Positions 1 to 9,712 are shown, counted from the stretch's first letter. The stretch: DNA of 64,000 bases from CAIWHR01 sp963726765 (GCA_963726765.1 CAVSDH010000005.1:1-64000), one strand, 5' to 3'. Numbers and translations are program-made. The notes: generated from the sequence alone by a model not told the origin.

Positions 1-292
1 GAGCGCGACCAGGCGGTGGCGATCCGCGACCGACCAATTCCGCGAGGCCGGGAATCTGCGCGAGGAGTGGAGCGAGCGCGACTAGCGCACGCTGTTCCGC
101 TTGCGACCACGTCCCGATATTCGCGATGTCGAGCGCGATGACAACCGCGCGGACTGCGGCGGCTTCGGCAGCGCGCCGATCACCGTCGAAACGGGCATTG
201 ATCCACGCGGTGACGGCGGCGCTCAGGTGCGCCGGCTCGCTCGAAAGGCCGTCGTCGCCGCCGATCCGGAGTTCAAGGTCGCTGCTCGGCAA
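1..292 (-). CDS. Hypothetical protein, 3' end cut by the window edge
   Basis: An open frame of about 97 codons runs from a possible TTG start at 292 off the left edge. The start lies about 20 nt inside the 3' end of the upstream gene on the same strand, which suggests translational coupling. The visible product is rich in Ala, Leu and Val, with helical stretches (for example AAAVRAVVIALDIAN and ALVALAPLLAQIPGLAELV) and no motif I recognise. The start codon is uncertain, since no ATG or clear ribosome site is visible. The amino-acid composition looks like real coding sequence, but the function is unknown. Confidence 0.45.
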   Translation of the reverse strand, partial: MPSSDLELRIGGDDGLSSEPAHLSAAVTAWINARFDGDRRAAEAAAVRAVVIALDIANIGTWSQAEQRALVALAPLLAQIPGLAELVGRGSPPPGRA

Positions 293-1610
293 ACCGACGC
301 AGCTTGGCGATCGGCGTGCGGTAGCCGGAATCCGTCAGCATGCGCGCATGCTCCTGCTGTGCGCGCCCGGCGGCGAGCGCGTCCACCGGTCGGAAGCCGA
401 GTCGGTGGTAGAACCAGAATGCGCCCGAGCGCAGACCTTCGGTGTTGGTGCCTCCGAACTGCGTGGGCTCGACGATGAAGCGCGTGATTCCGAACCGCTG
501 GCAATACACGCGAAGAACCTGCCCGAATAGCAGCGCCGACTCGCCGCCGCGATACGGTTCGAATATGTTGATGCCGATGCGGCAGGTTCCGGCGAACGGC
601 CAGCCGCCACCGTACCCGACCGGAAGCCTGTTCTTGAACAGCATCATGCCGACGTGCGAGTCGAGCGCGTCGCGGCGGTCCGGACGCATTGCGTACAACG
701 CCACGGCGATGCCGCGACCGAGGTCGTGCCACTCCACGCCGCCCGGATAGGTCAACGCGATCGCGTCGGTCTCGCGGCCAAGCGAAACCAGCATCGCGCA
801 CGCTGCGTCGATCGCGCGGAGCCGCAAGCGCGCGTTCAGCGGGCGCGCAGGGGGCAATCGCCGGCCAAGCAGCTGAGGCAGGTCGATGTCGCGCGTCAGC
901 CCGGCGCGATGGAGGAAAACGGGCGCCGGCAATCCGCGCACGAACGTTCGCGACAGAGTCGAAGCCCCGGGACGGAGCACCAGAAACGCTTTGAGCGAAT
1001 CGAAAAGCAGCGCGCGCACGGCATCGGAGGAGGGCAGGCGCCCGAATTGCGCGACAAGCCACTCGATTCGCGAGAGGCGGCCCCGCGCGTCGTCCAGCAA
1101 GGTGTTGGCGTCCTCGCCTTCAGCGAGCAACGCAAACTCGAGCTTCGGGAGCGCCGCGCCGAGAACCTCCGAGAGCTGCATGCCCTCGTCGCCGAACGAA
1201 TCGACGTCGCATCGACGCGGGAACCGCGCGACGAGCCAGCGCGCGACATCCCATCCGAACGCGAAGGTGGACGTGGACCATGCGATGCCGCTCCCTTCGA
1301 GACGCCGGCGTTCGCGCGCCGGTCCCGTCGTGGTCATTCGGCGCGCGATTCCGGCGACACGGCGAAGTTCGGCGTGCGCGGATCGACGGAGCGCCGTCGA
1401 TTCCGGATAGGCGAGGAGATACAGCAGGCAGTCGTGCCAGGCGACCAGAACACCGGCGTCGGCGATGTCCCGCCTCGCCGCGCTTGCGAGCAGCGCGGCC
1501 TTGCGTCCGCGCTCGGCCTCGCCGAACCGGGACGCCGCGGCGCGCAGCAGGCGAACGTCGTCGTGTCCGAGAGGCTCGCCGGGCAACCTTTCGCGCTTGC
1601 GACGGTGCAT
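273..1610 (-). CDS. Hypothetical protein with GNAT-like C-terminal region
   Basis: The 445-residue product is not one I recognise as a whole. The N-terminal 250 residues are basic and helical. The last 120 or so residues contain a segment where SGAFWFYHRLGFRPV, near the C-terminus, resembles the acetyl-CoA-proximal end of GNAT acetyltransferases (the Y..LGF..v signature), preceded by beta-strand-like stretches. A glycine-rich stretch (YGGGWPFAGTCRIGINIFEPYRGGES) precedes it. No signal peptide or membrane segment is seen. The next gene downstream overlaps its stop codon. Acetyltransferase activity is an inference from the C-terminal pattern only. The reading frame itself is well supported by length and composition. 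Confidence 0.65.
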   Translation of the reverse strand: MHRRKRERLPGEPLGHDDVRLLRAAASRFGEAERGRKAALLASAARRDIADAGVLVAWHDCLLYLLAYPESTALRRSAHAELRRVAGIARRMTTTGPARERRRLEGSGIAWSTSTFAFGWDVARWLVARFPRRCDVDSFGDEGMQLSEVLGAALPKLEFALLAEGEDANTLLDDARGRLSRIEWLVAQFGRLPSSDAVRALLFDSLKAFLVLRPGASTLSRTFVRGLPAPVFLHRAGLTRDIDLPQLLGRRLPPARPLNARLRLRAIDAACAMLVSLGRETDAIALTYPGGVEWHDLGRGIAVALYAMRPDRRDALDSHVGMMLFKNRLPVGYGGGWPFAGTCRIGINIFEPYRGGESALLFGQVLRVYCQRFGITRFIVEPTQFGGTNTEGLRSGAFWFYHRLGFRPVDALAAGRAQQEHARMLTDSGYRTPIAKLRRFAEQRP

Positions 1611-1767
1611 TGCGGGTCGCGGTCGGGTGTGTCGGTACCGGAATTGCGCTGGCCCAGGGCCGGCGGGGTGCTGGCTTCAGTTGTGATGCCGCGAAACAGC
1701 CGAACGCTGCAGCGCGTGCAGCAACACGGGTCGCGTGCCGCGCCGCGCGTTGAAGTTCAAAGGCCCG

Positions 1768-1920
1768 TCAGCGGCCCTTGGCGCCGGACTTGCCGCGCGG
1801 GGCGATGCGCATCACCGGCGTTCCGACCGGCCGGCGTGTCTGCGGCCCGTGGGGAATCGGCTGATGCGGCCCGGTCTTGGCGTTGTGGCCTTTGAAGCCA
1901 CCTCCCTTGCCCTTCGACAT
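1768..1920 (-). CDS. Small, very basic 50-residue protein
   Basis: The product begins MSKGKGGGFKGHNAKTG and ends RGKSGAKGR. It is Gly/Lys/Arg/His-rich, has almost no acidic residues and looks intrinsically disordered, like small RNA- or ribosome-associated proteins. The ATG at 1920 is preceded by a strong AAGGAG nine or so bases upstream, so this start is preferred over longer in-frame extensions. It lies 147 bp downstream of the RNA helicase gene on the same strand and may be cotranscribed with it. A role in RNA binding is only inferred from charge and neighbourhood. Confidence 0.6.
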   Translation of the reverse strand: MSKGKGGGFKGHNAKTGPHQPIPHGPQTRRPVGTPVMRIAPRGKSGAKGR

Positions 1921-2067
1921 TTCTGGCTCCTTCACGATAGTCGGCGCACGATTCAGGCGCCCCGATGCAGCAATCCGCCTGCGCCATTGCGTCAATCCTA
2001 CCGCGATGGCGCGGATCCAGGATAGTCGCGCCCAAACGACGTTGGTCGCGGTCGGCCGGCCTGCCGG

Positions 2068-3504
2068 TCAGCGGGTCCGACCGCCGAATCGATGCACGGT
2101 GCGCGGCTTGTCGCCCGGCGTGCGTGGCGCGGGTCGGCCGGTTCTGCCTGCCGACGCGCCCGCCGGCGCTGCACGCGCCGTCCCTCCCGCGGGCTGCTTG
2201 GGCTTGGAATGCGGCATTCCCGCGGATCCACGTCCTTTTCCGCCGCCTGGCGGTTTGCGTGCCTCGCCCTGTGCACTTCGGTTGCGCGGCTGACCGCGCC
2301 CGTTGCCTGCAGGCAGACCACGACCCTGCCGCTGCAGGATCGGTTCGGCCTTCGCGCGAGGATCGGGCGTGAACCCCTCGATGACGGTCTTCGGTATCTC
2401 GCGCTTGATCAGTTTCTCAATATCGCGGAGGAACGCATGCTCGTCGATGCAAACGAGCGAAATCGCCTCGCCCGACGCGCCGGCGCGGCCCGTGCGCCCG
2501 ATGCGGTGCACGTAGTCCTCGGGGACGTTGGGCAGGTCGTAGTTGACGACGTGCGGCAGTTCTTCGATGTCGATGCCGCGGGCGGCGATGTCGGTAGCGC
2601 ACAGCACCTGCAGGCGGCCGACCTTGAATTCGGCGAGCGCGCGCGTGCGCGCGGCCTGGCTCTTGTTGCCATGGATCGCGAGCGCCGTGATGCCGTCCTT
2701 GTTGAGCTGTTCCGCGAGCTTGTTGGCGCCGTGCTTGGTGCGGGTGAACACCAGCACCTGGAACCAGTTCCGGGTCTTGATGAGATGCGACAGCAGCTCG
2801 CGCTTGCGGTCGCGGTCCACCGGATGGACCTTCTGCGTGATGATCTCGACCGTCGAATTGCGACGCGCGACTTCGATCATCGCCGGCGCGTTCAGCAGCG
2901 TATCCGCGAGTGCCTTGATCTCGTCGGAAAACGTCGCCGAGAAGAGCAGGTTCTGCCGCCGCTTGGGCAGCTGCGCGAGGATGCGCTTGATGTCCCGGAT
3001 GAAGCCCATGTCGAGCATCCGGTCCGCCTCGTCCAGCACCAGGATCTCGACATGCGACAGGTCCACCGTACGCTGCTGGTGATGGTCGAGGAGCCGGCCC
3101 GGCGTCGCGACGAGGATGTCGACGCCGCGCTTGAGTTGCGCAATCTGCGGATGGATGCCGACGCCGCCGAACACGACAGTCGATGTCTGCTTCGCGTACT
3201 TTCCGTAGACGCGCACGCTCTCTTCGACCTGCGCCGCCAACTCGCGGGTGGGTGTCAGGATCAGCGTGCGGACGGGTTTGCGCCCGTTGGCAATCTTGGG
3301 TGCGGGGTGCGTGGACAGCCGCTGCAGAATGGGCAGCACGAAGCCGGCGGTCTTGCCGGTCCCGGTCTGCGCGCCGGCGAGCAGATCGCCGCCCGCGAGC
3401 ACCGCGGGAATGGCCTGCATCTGGATCGGCGTGGGCGTGGAATAGCCGTGTTCGGCGACCGCGCGGACGAGTTCCTCGGACAAGCCGAGCCTGGAAAATG
3501 ACAT
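2068..3504 (-). CDS. rhlE: DEAD-box ATP-dependent RNA helicase RhlE
   Basis: A cytoplasmic ATP-dependent RNA helicase of 478 residues. Visible motifs in order are the Q motif (GYSTPTPIQ, about residues 20-28), Walker A AQTGTGKT (45-52), PTREL (85-89), TPGR (134-137), DEAD (158-161), SAT (189-191) and HRIGRTGR (about 335). The two RecA folds end near residue 385. The remaining 90 or so residues are a basic Gly/Pro/Arg-rich tail, as is usual for betaproteobacterial RhlE and likely to bind RNA. RhlE proteins act in ribosome assembly and in RNA turnover with RNase E. A TAGAAT box lies about 120 nt upstream on the same strand. Confidence 0.93.
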   Translation of the reverse strand: MSFSRLGLSEELVRAVAEHGYSTPTPIQMQAIPAVLAGGDLLAGAQTGTGKTAGFVLPILQRLSTHPAPKIANGRKPVRTLILTPTRELAAQVEESVRVYGKYAKQTSTVVFGGVGIHPQIAQLKRGVDILVATPGRLLDHHQQRTVDLSHVEILVLDEADRMLDMGFIRDIKRILAQLPKRRQNLLFSATFSDEIKALADTLLNAPAMIEVARRNSTVEIITQKVHPVDRDRKRELLSHLIKTRNWFQVLVFTRTKHGANKLAEQLNKDGITALAIHGNKSQAARTRALAEFKVGRLQVLCATDIAARGIDIEELPHVVNYDLPNVPEDYVHRIGRTGRAGASGEAISLVCIDEHAFLRDIEKLIKREIPKTVIEGFTPDPRAKAEPILQRQGRGLPAGNGRGQPRNRSAQGEARKPPGGGKGRGSAGMPHSKPKQPAGGTARAAPAGASAGRTGRPAPRTPGDKPRTVHRFGGRTR

Positions 3505-3626
3505 GAGAACTTTCGGATAACGACGTGCCTGTCGCCATTGAAGGCGCCAGTCGCAGGCAAACCGAAGGGGGCGGAACGTCGGAACCGACAGCGGCAGGGG
3601 GACTGGTCGAATTGCCGCGTGCCGTC

Positions 3627-3632
3627 ATTCTA
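3627..3632 (-). promoter_or_regulatory. Candidate -10 box upstream of rhlE
   Basis: Read on the minus strand the sequence is GGTAGAATGA, a good match to a sigma-70 -10 element (TAnAAT). It lies about 123 nt before the rhlE start. No convincing -35 hexamer is visible 17 nt upstream. The same GGTAGAATG context recurs before serC. Confidence 0.4.
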
Positions 3633-3708
3633 CCACAGACCAACGGCGCACCGGCTGATGTGCGGGCATGCTGCAATGGCCGCGAACCCACGCAGATGCG
3701 GCAGGAAC

Positions 3709-4281
3709 TCAGGTCGTGCGGCTTCCGATCAGCGCGAGGAACTCCTCGCGCGTGCTGGCCGATTCGCGGAAGGTACCGAGCACGGACGAGGTCACCATCA
3801 CCGAATTCTGCTTTTCGACACCGCGCATCATCATGCAAAGATGGCGCGCTTCGATCATCACGCCGACGCCCCTGGCGTCGATCGAGTCCATGACGGCCTG
3901 TGAAATCTGCTCGGTCAGGCGCTCCTGCAGCTGCAGCCGGCGCGCATACATGTCGACCAGCCGGGCAAGTTTCGAGAGACCGAACACCCGTCCGGACGGG
4001 ACGTAGCCGATGTGGCAGCGCCCGAAGAACGGCAGCATGTGGTGCTCGCAGAGGCTGTAGAGCTCGATGTTCTTCACGATGACCATGCTGTTGGTCTCCT
4101 GCGTGAAGATGGCGCCGTTGATGAGCTTGACCGGGTCGGCGCGGTAGCCGGATGTCAGGAACGCCATCGCGTCGGCGACGCGGCGAGGCGTTCCCATGAG
4201 GCCTTCGCGATCGGGATTCTCGCCCAGCGCAATGAGAAGCTCGCGCGTCAGCGATTGGATCTTCTTGGCGTCGACTTGCAT
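3709..4281 (-). CDS. folE: GTP cyclohydrolase I FolE
   Basis: Converts GTP to 7,8-dihydroneopterin triphosphate, the first step of tetrahydrofolate biosynthesis, as a cytoplasmic homodecamer. The 190-residue product has the family length. The zinc ligands are visible as Cys78 and His81 in SLCEHHMLPFFG, and Cys149 in ARHLCMMMRG. The catalytic His in the CEHH segment is also present. The frame stays open for 70 codons upstream, but the ATG at 4281 is chosen because it has a GGAG eight bases before it and starts MQVDAKKIQSLTRELL, matching family N-termini. It is transcribed divergently from the CBS/transporter pair. Confidence 0.94.
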   Translation of the reverse strand: MQVDAKKIQSLTRELLIALGENPDREGLMGTPRRVADAMAFLTSGYRADPVKLINGAIFTQETNSMVIVKNIELYSLCEHHMLPFFGRCHIGYVPSGRVFGLSKLARLVDMYARRLQLQERLTEQISQAVMDSIDARGVGVMIEARHLCMMMRGVEKQNSVMVTSSVLGTFRESASTREEFLALIGSRTT

Positions 4282-4598
4282 GCGGAATCTCCGTGGGAGC
4301 GGTGTCGGCGACCGGGGCACGATGCATTGCGCGCCCGTCGTCCGGGGGCACGGCGCCGATGCCGCCGTGGCCCAAAGTATGCGCGAAATCGTTCCAGTGG
4401 GTGCCGGTCTGCCCCTGGACAAGCGCGCCCGAACTCCATTCGCGTGCGGCGAAGCGGGCATCTCGCGGAGCGCCGCGCCCGGCGGGCGCATCCGCGCGTG
4501 TCGAAGTGCGGGCGATTGGGCTAGAATCCCGGTGCGGGGCGGCCACGGGTTCGCGGTCTTCCCGGTCCGGCTTCCCTCGTGTCGAAACCGCCGCCGCC
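4282..4598. other. Divergent intergenic region between folE and the CBS gene
   Basis: A 317-bp gap between divergent starts. It holds a probable plus-strand -10 box (GCTAGAATCC at 4522..4527) about 70 nt before the CBS start. I see no hairpin, repeat, RNA gene or small reading frame with a ribosome site. The folE frame continues open through part of it, but that extension looks non-coding (Pro/Arg/Ala-rich, no ribosome site). Confidence 0.5.
4522..4527 (+). promoter_or_regulatory. Candidate -10 box for the CBS/transporter operon
   Basis: TAGAAT within GGGCTAGAATCCCGG, about 70 nt upstream of the CBS protein start. It fits the sigma-70 -10 consensus. The -35 region is weak. Confidence 0.4.
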
Positions 4599-5057
4599 AT
4601 GAGCCCCGTATTCTTCAGCCACGAATTCGACGCGCTCAAGGACACCGATTCGGTTGCCGACGCGACGCGACGGATGCTCCTGCATCGCGTGTCCGACCTG
4701 CCGGTGGTCGATGCCGCCGGCACGCTCATCGGCATGTTCAAGCTCGATCGCCTGCTCGCGGGGCTGCTTCCCGCAGGGGCACTCGTCGGTGACGGAATGC
4801 AGGATCTCGCGTTCGTATCCGACGACCTCGAGGCGCTGCGCGACAAGATGCGCGCGGTCGATGCGCGCCCCGTCCGCGATTTCGCCGTCGCCCCGGAGCA
4901 CGTCGTGCATCCCGACACCGCGCTGGTTGCGATCGTGCTTCAGCTCTACCGCGGCGCGAACAGCATTCCCGTGGTCGAGCGCGAAAGCGGCCGCCTCGTA
5001 GGCGTGGTGTCGGCGCGCGACGTGCTCGCGGCGCTGCACGCGCCGGAGAAACGCTGA
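4599..5057 (+). CDS. CBS-domain-pair protein
   Basis: The 152-residue product is essentially two CBS motifs (roughly residues 10-60 and 85-148; SDLPVVDAAGTLIGMF and NSIPVVERESGRLVGVVSARDVL). Such a pair forms a Bateman module that binds adenosyl nucleotides. No enzymatic domain is attached. Its TGA overlaps the ATG of the next gene (TGATG), so translation of the two is probably coupled. The pairing suggests that the CBS module senses nucleotide or energy state and regulates the membrane transporter that follows. That role is inferred from coupling and from known CBS regulation of channels and transporters. Confidence 0.8.
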   Translation: MSPVFFSHEFDALKDTDSVADATRRMLLHRVSDLPVVDAAGTLIGMFKLDRLLAGLLPAGALVGDGMQDLAFVSDDLEALRDKMRAVDARPVRDFAVAPEHVVHPDTALVAIVLQLYRGANSIPVVERESGRLVGVVSARDVLAALHAPEKR

Positions 5058-6400
5058 TGCACGGCGACGCCGGTCATGCCGCCGGCGCGATCTTCGGCTT
5101 GAACGCGCTGTGGGTCGCGACCACGCTGTTCGTGATCACGTACCTCGTGATCATGAGCGACCGGCTGAATCGCGCCATCGTCGCCCTGCTCGGCGCCGGA
5201 CTGCTGATTCTTGCGGGCGTGCTCGACCAGAAGGAGGCGGTGGCGGCCGTCGACTTCAACACGCTTGGCCTGCTGCTCGGGATGATGCTGATCGTCAACA
5301 TCACGCGCCGCTCCGGGCTGTTCCAGTTCGTCGCCATCTGGTCGGCGAAGAAGGTCGACGCGCGGCCCTGGGGCATCCTGCTGATGATGTCGATCGTGAC
5401 CGCGGTGTTCTCGGCGTTCCTCGACAACGTGACCACGGTGCTGCTGACCGTGCCCGTCACGCTGCTCATCACCGACGAGCTCAAGGTCAAGCCGTACCCC
5501 TATCTCTTCGCGCAGATCTTCGCGTCGAACATCGGCGGCACCGCAACGCTGATCGGCGACCCGCCCAACATCATGATCGGCTCGGCGACCGGGTTGACGT
5601 TCAACGATTTCGGCCTGGCGCTGACGCCGGTCATCCTCGTCGTCATGGTGGCGACGATGATCCCGCTCTATTTCATCTGGGGCCGGCACCTCACGGCAAC
5701 CGACGAGAACCGGCGCCACGTGATGAGCTTCAACGAGCGCGAGACGATCACCGACCCGCGCCTGCTGAAGCAGTCGCTGGTCGTGATCGCGCTGACGATC
5801 GCGGGCTTCATGCTTCAGCGGCAGATCGGAATCGAGCCGGCGACGATCGCCGTTTTCGGTGCCGCGGTCCTGCTGCTGCTCGACAACCTCGGCAGGCCCG
5901 GCGAAGCGCAGTCGAAGAACGTCCACGGCGCGCTTTCGGAAGCCGAGTGGATCACGCTCATGTTCTTCCTGGGGCTGTTCGTGCTCGTCCACGGAATCCA
6001 GAAGACCGGGTTGATCGACATGATGGCCGAGGCCCTGATCACGGCGACCCGCGGCGACTTCAACACGACGGCGCTCGCCATTCTCTGGGCATCTGCGGTG
6101 CTTTCGGCGTTCATCGACAACATACCGTTCGTCGCCACGATGATCCCGCTGATCAAGGCCATGGGTCCGACTTTCGGCGGCGAGAGCGCGCTGCTTCCGC
6201 TGTGGTGGGCGCTGTCGCTCGGCGCGTGCCTCGGCGGCAACGGAACGCTGATCGGGGCGTCGGCGAACCTTGTGGTCGCGGGGCTCGCGGAGCGCGCGGG
6301 CACGACGTTCCGCTTCGTCGAATACCTGAAGATCGCCTTCCCGCTGATGCTGGTGTCGATCGCGATCAGCCATGTGTACCTCATCATCCGTTTTCTTTGA
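5057..6400 (+). CDS. ArsB/NhaD-superfamily membrane transporter
   Basis: A polytopic inner-membrane protein of 447 residues with about 11-12 hydrophobic segments. It contains the duplicated ion-transporter signatures SAFLDNVTTVLL (near residue 118) and SAFIDNIPFVATMIPL (near 353), and the paired glycine-rich loops GGTATLIGDPPN and GGNGTLIGASAN. These are typical of the ArsB/NhaD ion-transporter superfamily (sodium/proton antiporters, P-protein, arsenite pump). Specificity cannot be told from sequence, and no ars genes are nearby. The start overlaps the CBS gene stop by one base. A gap of 21 bp leads to the hydrolase gene. Confidence 0.85.
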   Translation: MHGDAGHAAGAIFGLNALWVATTLFVITYLVIMSDRLNRAIVALLGAGLLILAGVLDQKEAVAAVDFNTLGLLLGMMLIVNITRRSGLFQFVAIWSAKKVDARPWGILLMMSIVTAVFSAFLDNVTTVLLTVPVTLLITDELKVKPYPYLFAQIFASNIGGTATLIGDPPNIMIGSATGLTFNDFGLALTPVILVVMVATMIPLYFIWGRHLTATDENRRHVMSFNERETITDPRLLKQSLVVIALTIAGFMLQRQIGIEPATIAVFGAAVLLLLDNLGRPGEAQSKNVHGALSEAEWITLMFFLGLFVLVHGIQKTGLIDMMAEALITATRGDFNTTALAILWASAVLSAFIDNIPFVATMIPLIKAMGPTFGGESALLPLWWALSLGACLGGNGTLIGASANLVVAGLAERAGTTFRFVEYLKIAFPLMLVSIAISHVYLIIRFL

Positions 6401-6421
6401 TCGGCACAAAGAGGCACGCAA

Positions 6422-7090
6422 ATGGGCCGCTTCATCGAGCTGACCGCCCGCGACGGCTTTCGGTTATCGGCATGGCGCGCCGACCCGGCCGGCACGCCGC
6501 GCGGCGCAATTGTCGTGGCGCAGGAAATCTTCGGCGTCAACGGCCACATCCGGGACGTCTGCGAAGGATTTGCCGCGGATGGCTATGTCGCCATCGCTCC
6601 GGCGCTCTTCGACCGCTACGAGCCCAAGGTCGACATCGGCTACACGCCGCCCGACATCGCGACGGGACGCGCGCTGAAGGCGCAGGCGCAGCTCGATCCC
6701 GCGCTTCGCGACATTGCTTCCGCGCGCGACGCCGTCGCGGCGGCCGGAAAGGTCGCGGTGATCGGGTACTGCTGGGGCGGGTACATCGCGTGGATGGCGG
6801 CCTCGCGTCTGCCGGGATTCGCGTGCGCGGTGCCGTATTACGGGGGCGGCATCCTGGACGCGCCGACGGAAACGTTTCGCTGTCCCGTGCTGGCGCATTT
6901 CGGCGAACGCGACGGAAACATCCCCGTGGCCGGCGTGCGCGAGCTCATGGCCAGGCGTCCCGAGGCGCAGATATTCATCTACGCAGCGGATCACGGCTTC
7001 AACTGCGACCAGAGGGCGTCGTACGATGCAGCGGCGGCAAAGCTCGCGCGCACGCGCACACTCCTGTTCCTGCAGGCGCACGTCGGCTGA
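6422..7090 (+). CDS. Dienelactone hydrolase family protein
   Basis: A cytoplasmic alpha/beta hydrolase of 222 residues. The catalytic triad is visible: nucleophile Cys117 in GYCWGG, Asp164 in FGERDGNIP and His191 in AADHGF. The family Glu lies in QEIFG (about residue 35). Dienelactone hydrolases open 4-carboxymethylenebut-2-en-4-olide in chlorocatechol degradation, but many chromosomal copies have unknown substrates and none of the ortho-cleavage genes is nearby. It starts 21 bp after the transporter and probably belongs to the same transcript. The start sits just after a purine-rich stretch (AAAGAGGCACGCAA). Confidence 0.87.
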   Translation: MGRFIELTARDGFRLSAWRADPAGTPRGAIVVAQEIFGVNGHIRDVCEGFAADGYVAIAPALFDRYEPKVDIGYTPPDIATGRALKAQAQLDPALRDIASARDAVAAAGKVAVIGYCWGGYIAWMAASRLPGFACAVPYYGGGILDAPTETFRCPVLAHFGERDGNIPVAGVRELMARRPEAQIFIYAADHGFNCDQRASYDAAAAKLARTRTLLFLQAHVG

Positions 7091-7255
7091 CGCGCGGTGC
7101 GGACGATGCTCGTGCTGATGGGCCGCGCGCTGCGCTCGCGAGCGTGCGCCGTTGGCGCGTTTGCGCCGCCGCATCCGGCGCTCGTCCTGCGGATTGCCGC
7201 GTAGCGCGGAGGGGGCCGGCGATATCCGCCCGCAGGGCGCTTCCGATCCTGTCCG

Positions 7256-9686
7256 TCAGGCGGCGGCTTTCTCCGGCGGCCGTCGCGCAGCCAGCGAATC
7301 CAGCGCCGCGCTGACCGCGCGATCGAACAGCGGCACGGGCTCGACGACCAGCGCCGCGCGTCCCGTACCCAGTTCCCATGCGAGGTCCTCGGGCGAGAAC
7401 ACGTACGCCTGTGTCCGCGAGCGGCTCGTGAACACGTACTTGGTGCGCAGCGGACTCACCCATGACAGCCGCGCATTGACGGCGGCATCGCCCTCGCCGA
7501 TGGTGAGCCAGGTCCCGACCGCCATTTCGCTCACGAAGTCGTGGATGTTGGCCGGAGATCTCGACTCCGATGCCGCCGGTGCGTCCGCCTCCGCGGTAGG
7601 CGTGGCTCCCGCCGGCGCGGATGCCGCAGCGGCGGGCACGTCGGACGTCGGCGCCTCGGCGGGTGGCGGCGTCGGAACCGCGACCGCCGGCTTCAACGCC
7701 GCCATGTGCAGCCCGTAAAGCGTGTCGAAAAACGACTTCGTGCGCTCGTCGGCGATCGCCACCGCCTTGCAGCCGCGCCGGAGGCCCGTGACGAGGCCCG
7801 GAATCATCTTGGTAAGCCGTGCCTTCTGCGCCGTGCGCTCCTTGATCTCGATGCTCCACAGCAGATCGTCGAGCGTGGTCAGCCCCGCGCGCCAGGCATC
7901 GCTGTCCGGACCGGGATCATGGTGGAGCAGGGCGAGGTAGTCTGCCCATACCGTCTCGGAGAACTTGCGCACGTCGAACGGGAGGTCGAGGCCCGCGAGG
8001 TGGTCGCGGACGAGGGCGCGTGCCTGCGAACGATCGGCCTCGTTCTCCTCGGCGGCGAGCGCGACCGCGACATGGTCGTTGAGCGCCGGCGCCGCCTCGC
8101 GGCGCTCCGATTCGAGGAACGCGACGATCTCCGCGTCGGCGCGCGCGAAGACGGCCATGTCGATGTCGAATTCCTGACACACACGGTCGACGACGCGCGC
8201 GGCAGCGTCCTCGAACGCGTTCGCGTAGTCGTCGTCCGCGGTGGCGCCGATCGCCCCGTCGGCCAGGTGATCGAGCAGCAGTCGTGCCGGGTGCTTGCTG
8301 TCCGAGAAGAAGGTCCGATCGAGCAGCGCCGCCTTGACGATCGGGACCTGCAGTCGTCCGAAGACGCGGCGCATCCGATCGGGAATCGACGGGTCGCGGA
8401 ACACGTAATCGAAGAGGAGCGCGATGACGTCCATCGCGATGCGGTCGGTCGGGTTCTCGACCTGCGACGTGACCGCCGCGCGGATGTGCGGCACGAGGTT
8501 CTGGGGCATCGCCGCAGGCGCATCGCCCTGCATCACGTCCGGCAGCGACTGCAGCACGGCGGCCGGCAGATCGAGCCTCTGCCAGTGGCCGAGCGTGTCG
8601 AACAGCGGTGTCGACGATCCCAGCGCCATCATCGGATCGAGGGACGGAAAATCGTCTGCGGAAGGAGGTTTTTCGGATGCGGCGATGTTCGCGGCAGCCC
8701 GCTTTCCGAGCTCGGCAAGCGCCGTCAGCGCCGCGAGTATCGCGGGCGCAGGCATCGTCGCGGCGGCGACCGGGGGCCCGGTGGCCGTCGAAGCTTCGGG
8801 GACGCCCGCGCCTCCGTCCGGCGCTCCGGCATTGGCGGAGTCCGGCGCGGCGCCGGGCGCGCCGGCGTCGGTGATCGGCGGAACGACGACGTCCGTCGGC
8901 AGCGGGCCGGCCTCGGAGATCATCCGGGTAAACGTCGGCAGGAGGTCGCTGTCGTCGTCCGGCCTGAATTCGCTCCGCGCGCGCAGCGCGGCCTTCATGT
9001 CGGGCAACACGCCACGGTCGGCGAGGCTTCGGTTCTGCGAGATGTAGATCTTGTTGATCGCCGGCGTGAGGTCCGCGAGCACGCGGACCATCAGCGAGCG
9101 CCATATCTGCGGATTGGGGTAGACGCCCCGCGACGCGACGCCCAGCGCATCCAGCACGTAATCCGGGGCCGAACGGATTGTCGTGCGTCCGCGACGGCGA
9201 CGGTGACGAGGATGTCGACAGCGACGCAGCGAGAACGCCGATCCGCGCGCTCAGCGCCGCATTCTCGGGGCGTGTGTACTGGCGGAGGTGGGTGGTGGCC
9301 GCCACCAGCGCCGCCTGCTTTTCCTGGTCGGCGGGGGTCATCACCGATAGCGTTGCCGCAGAGGCGTCGCGATCCGGCCGTCTTCCGGTGCGGCGGTGCC
9401 CGCCCAGCCATTGCTTCAGCGATTCCTTGAGCGCGCCTTCAAAGCGCTCGAGCCACTCGCCGCGCTTGGTGCGGAACGATTCGACTTCGCCGTCGGGAAC
9501 CTCGGTCGCCGACTCGAACAGGTCGCTCGCGAGGTCCATCGAAGCGCGTGTCGCCTCGAGCAGGCGCGACGAGAAATCGCGCGCGCGATCACGCAATAGC
9601 GCCTGCGATTCCTCCGCGTTCAGCGCACGATGGTTCGCCGCGCCGACCAGCGGAGAAGTTGCGGCGATCAGCGGCGATTCGGACAT
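7256..9686 (-). pseudogene. DUF1631 family protein, frameshifted
   Basis: The gene would encode a DUF1631 protein of about 809 residues, a cytoplasmic family of unknown function found in beta- and gammaproteobacteria. The start at 9686 (MSESPLIAATSPLV) opens a frame up to DNPFGP. There the frame breaks at 9163..9168 and continues as DYVLDALGVASRGVYPNPQIW to the stop at 7256. Reading GGC CCG GAT TAC instead of GGCCCCGGATTAC restores it, so one C too many in a C4 run explains the break. Both halves have coding character, so a consensus error is more likely than decay. The region around residues 230-310 is an Ala/Gly/Pro-rich linker. Confidence 0.8.
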
Positions 9687-9712
9687 GGAGTCAAGGGTCG
9701 CGGTCGGTGGTC

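Noticed and set aside
7154..7167. Terminator hairpin GGCGC-GTTT-GCGCC after the dienelactone hydrolase
   Set aside because: Stem of five base pairs with no T-run; too weak to list.
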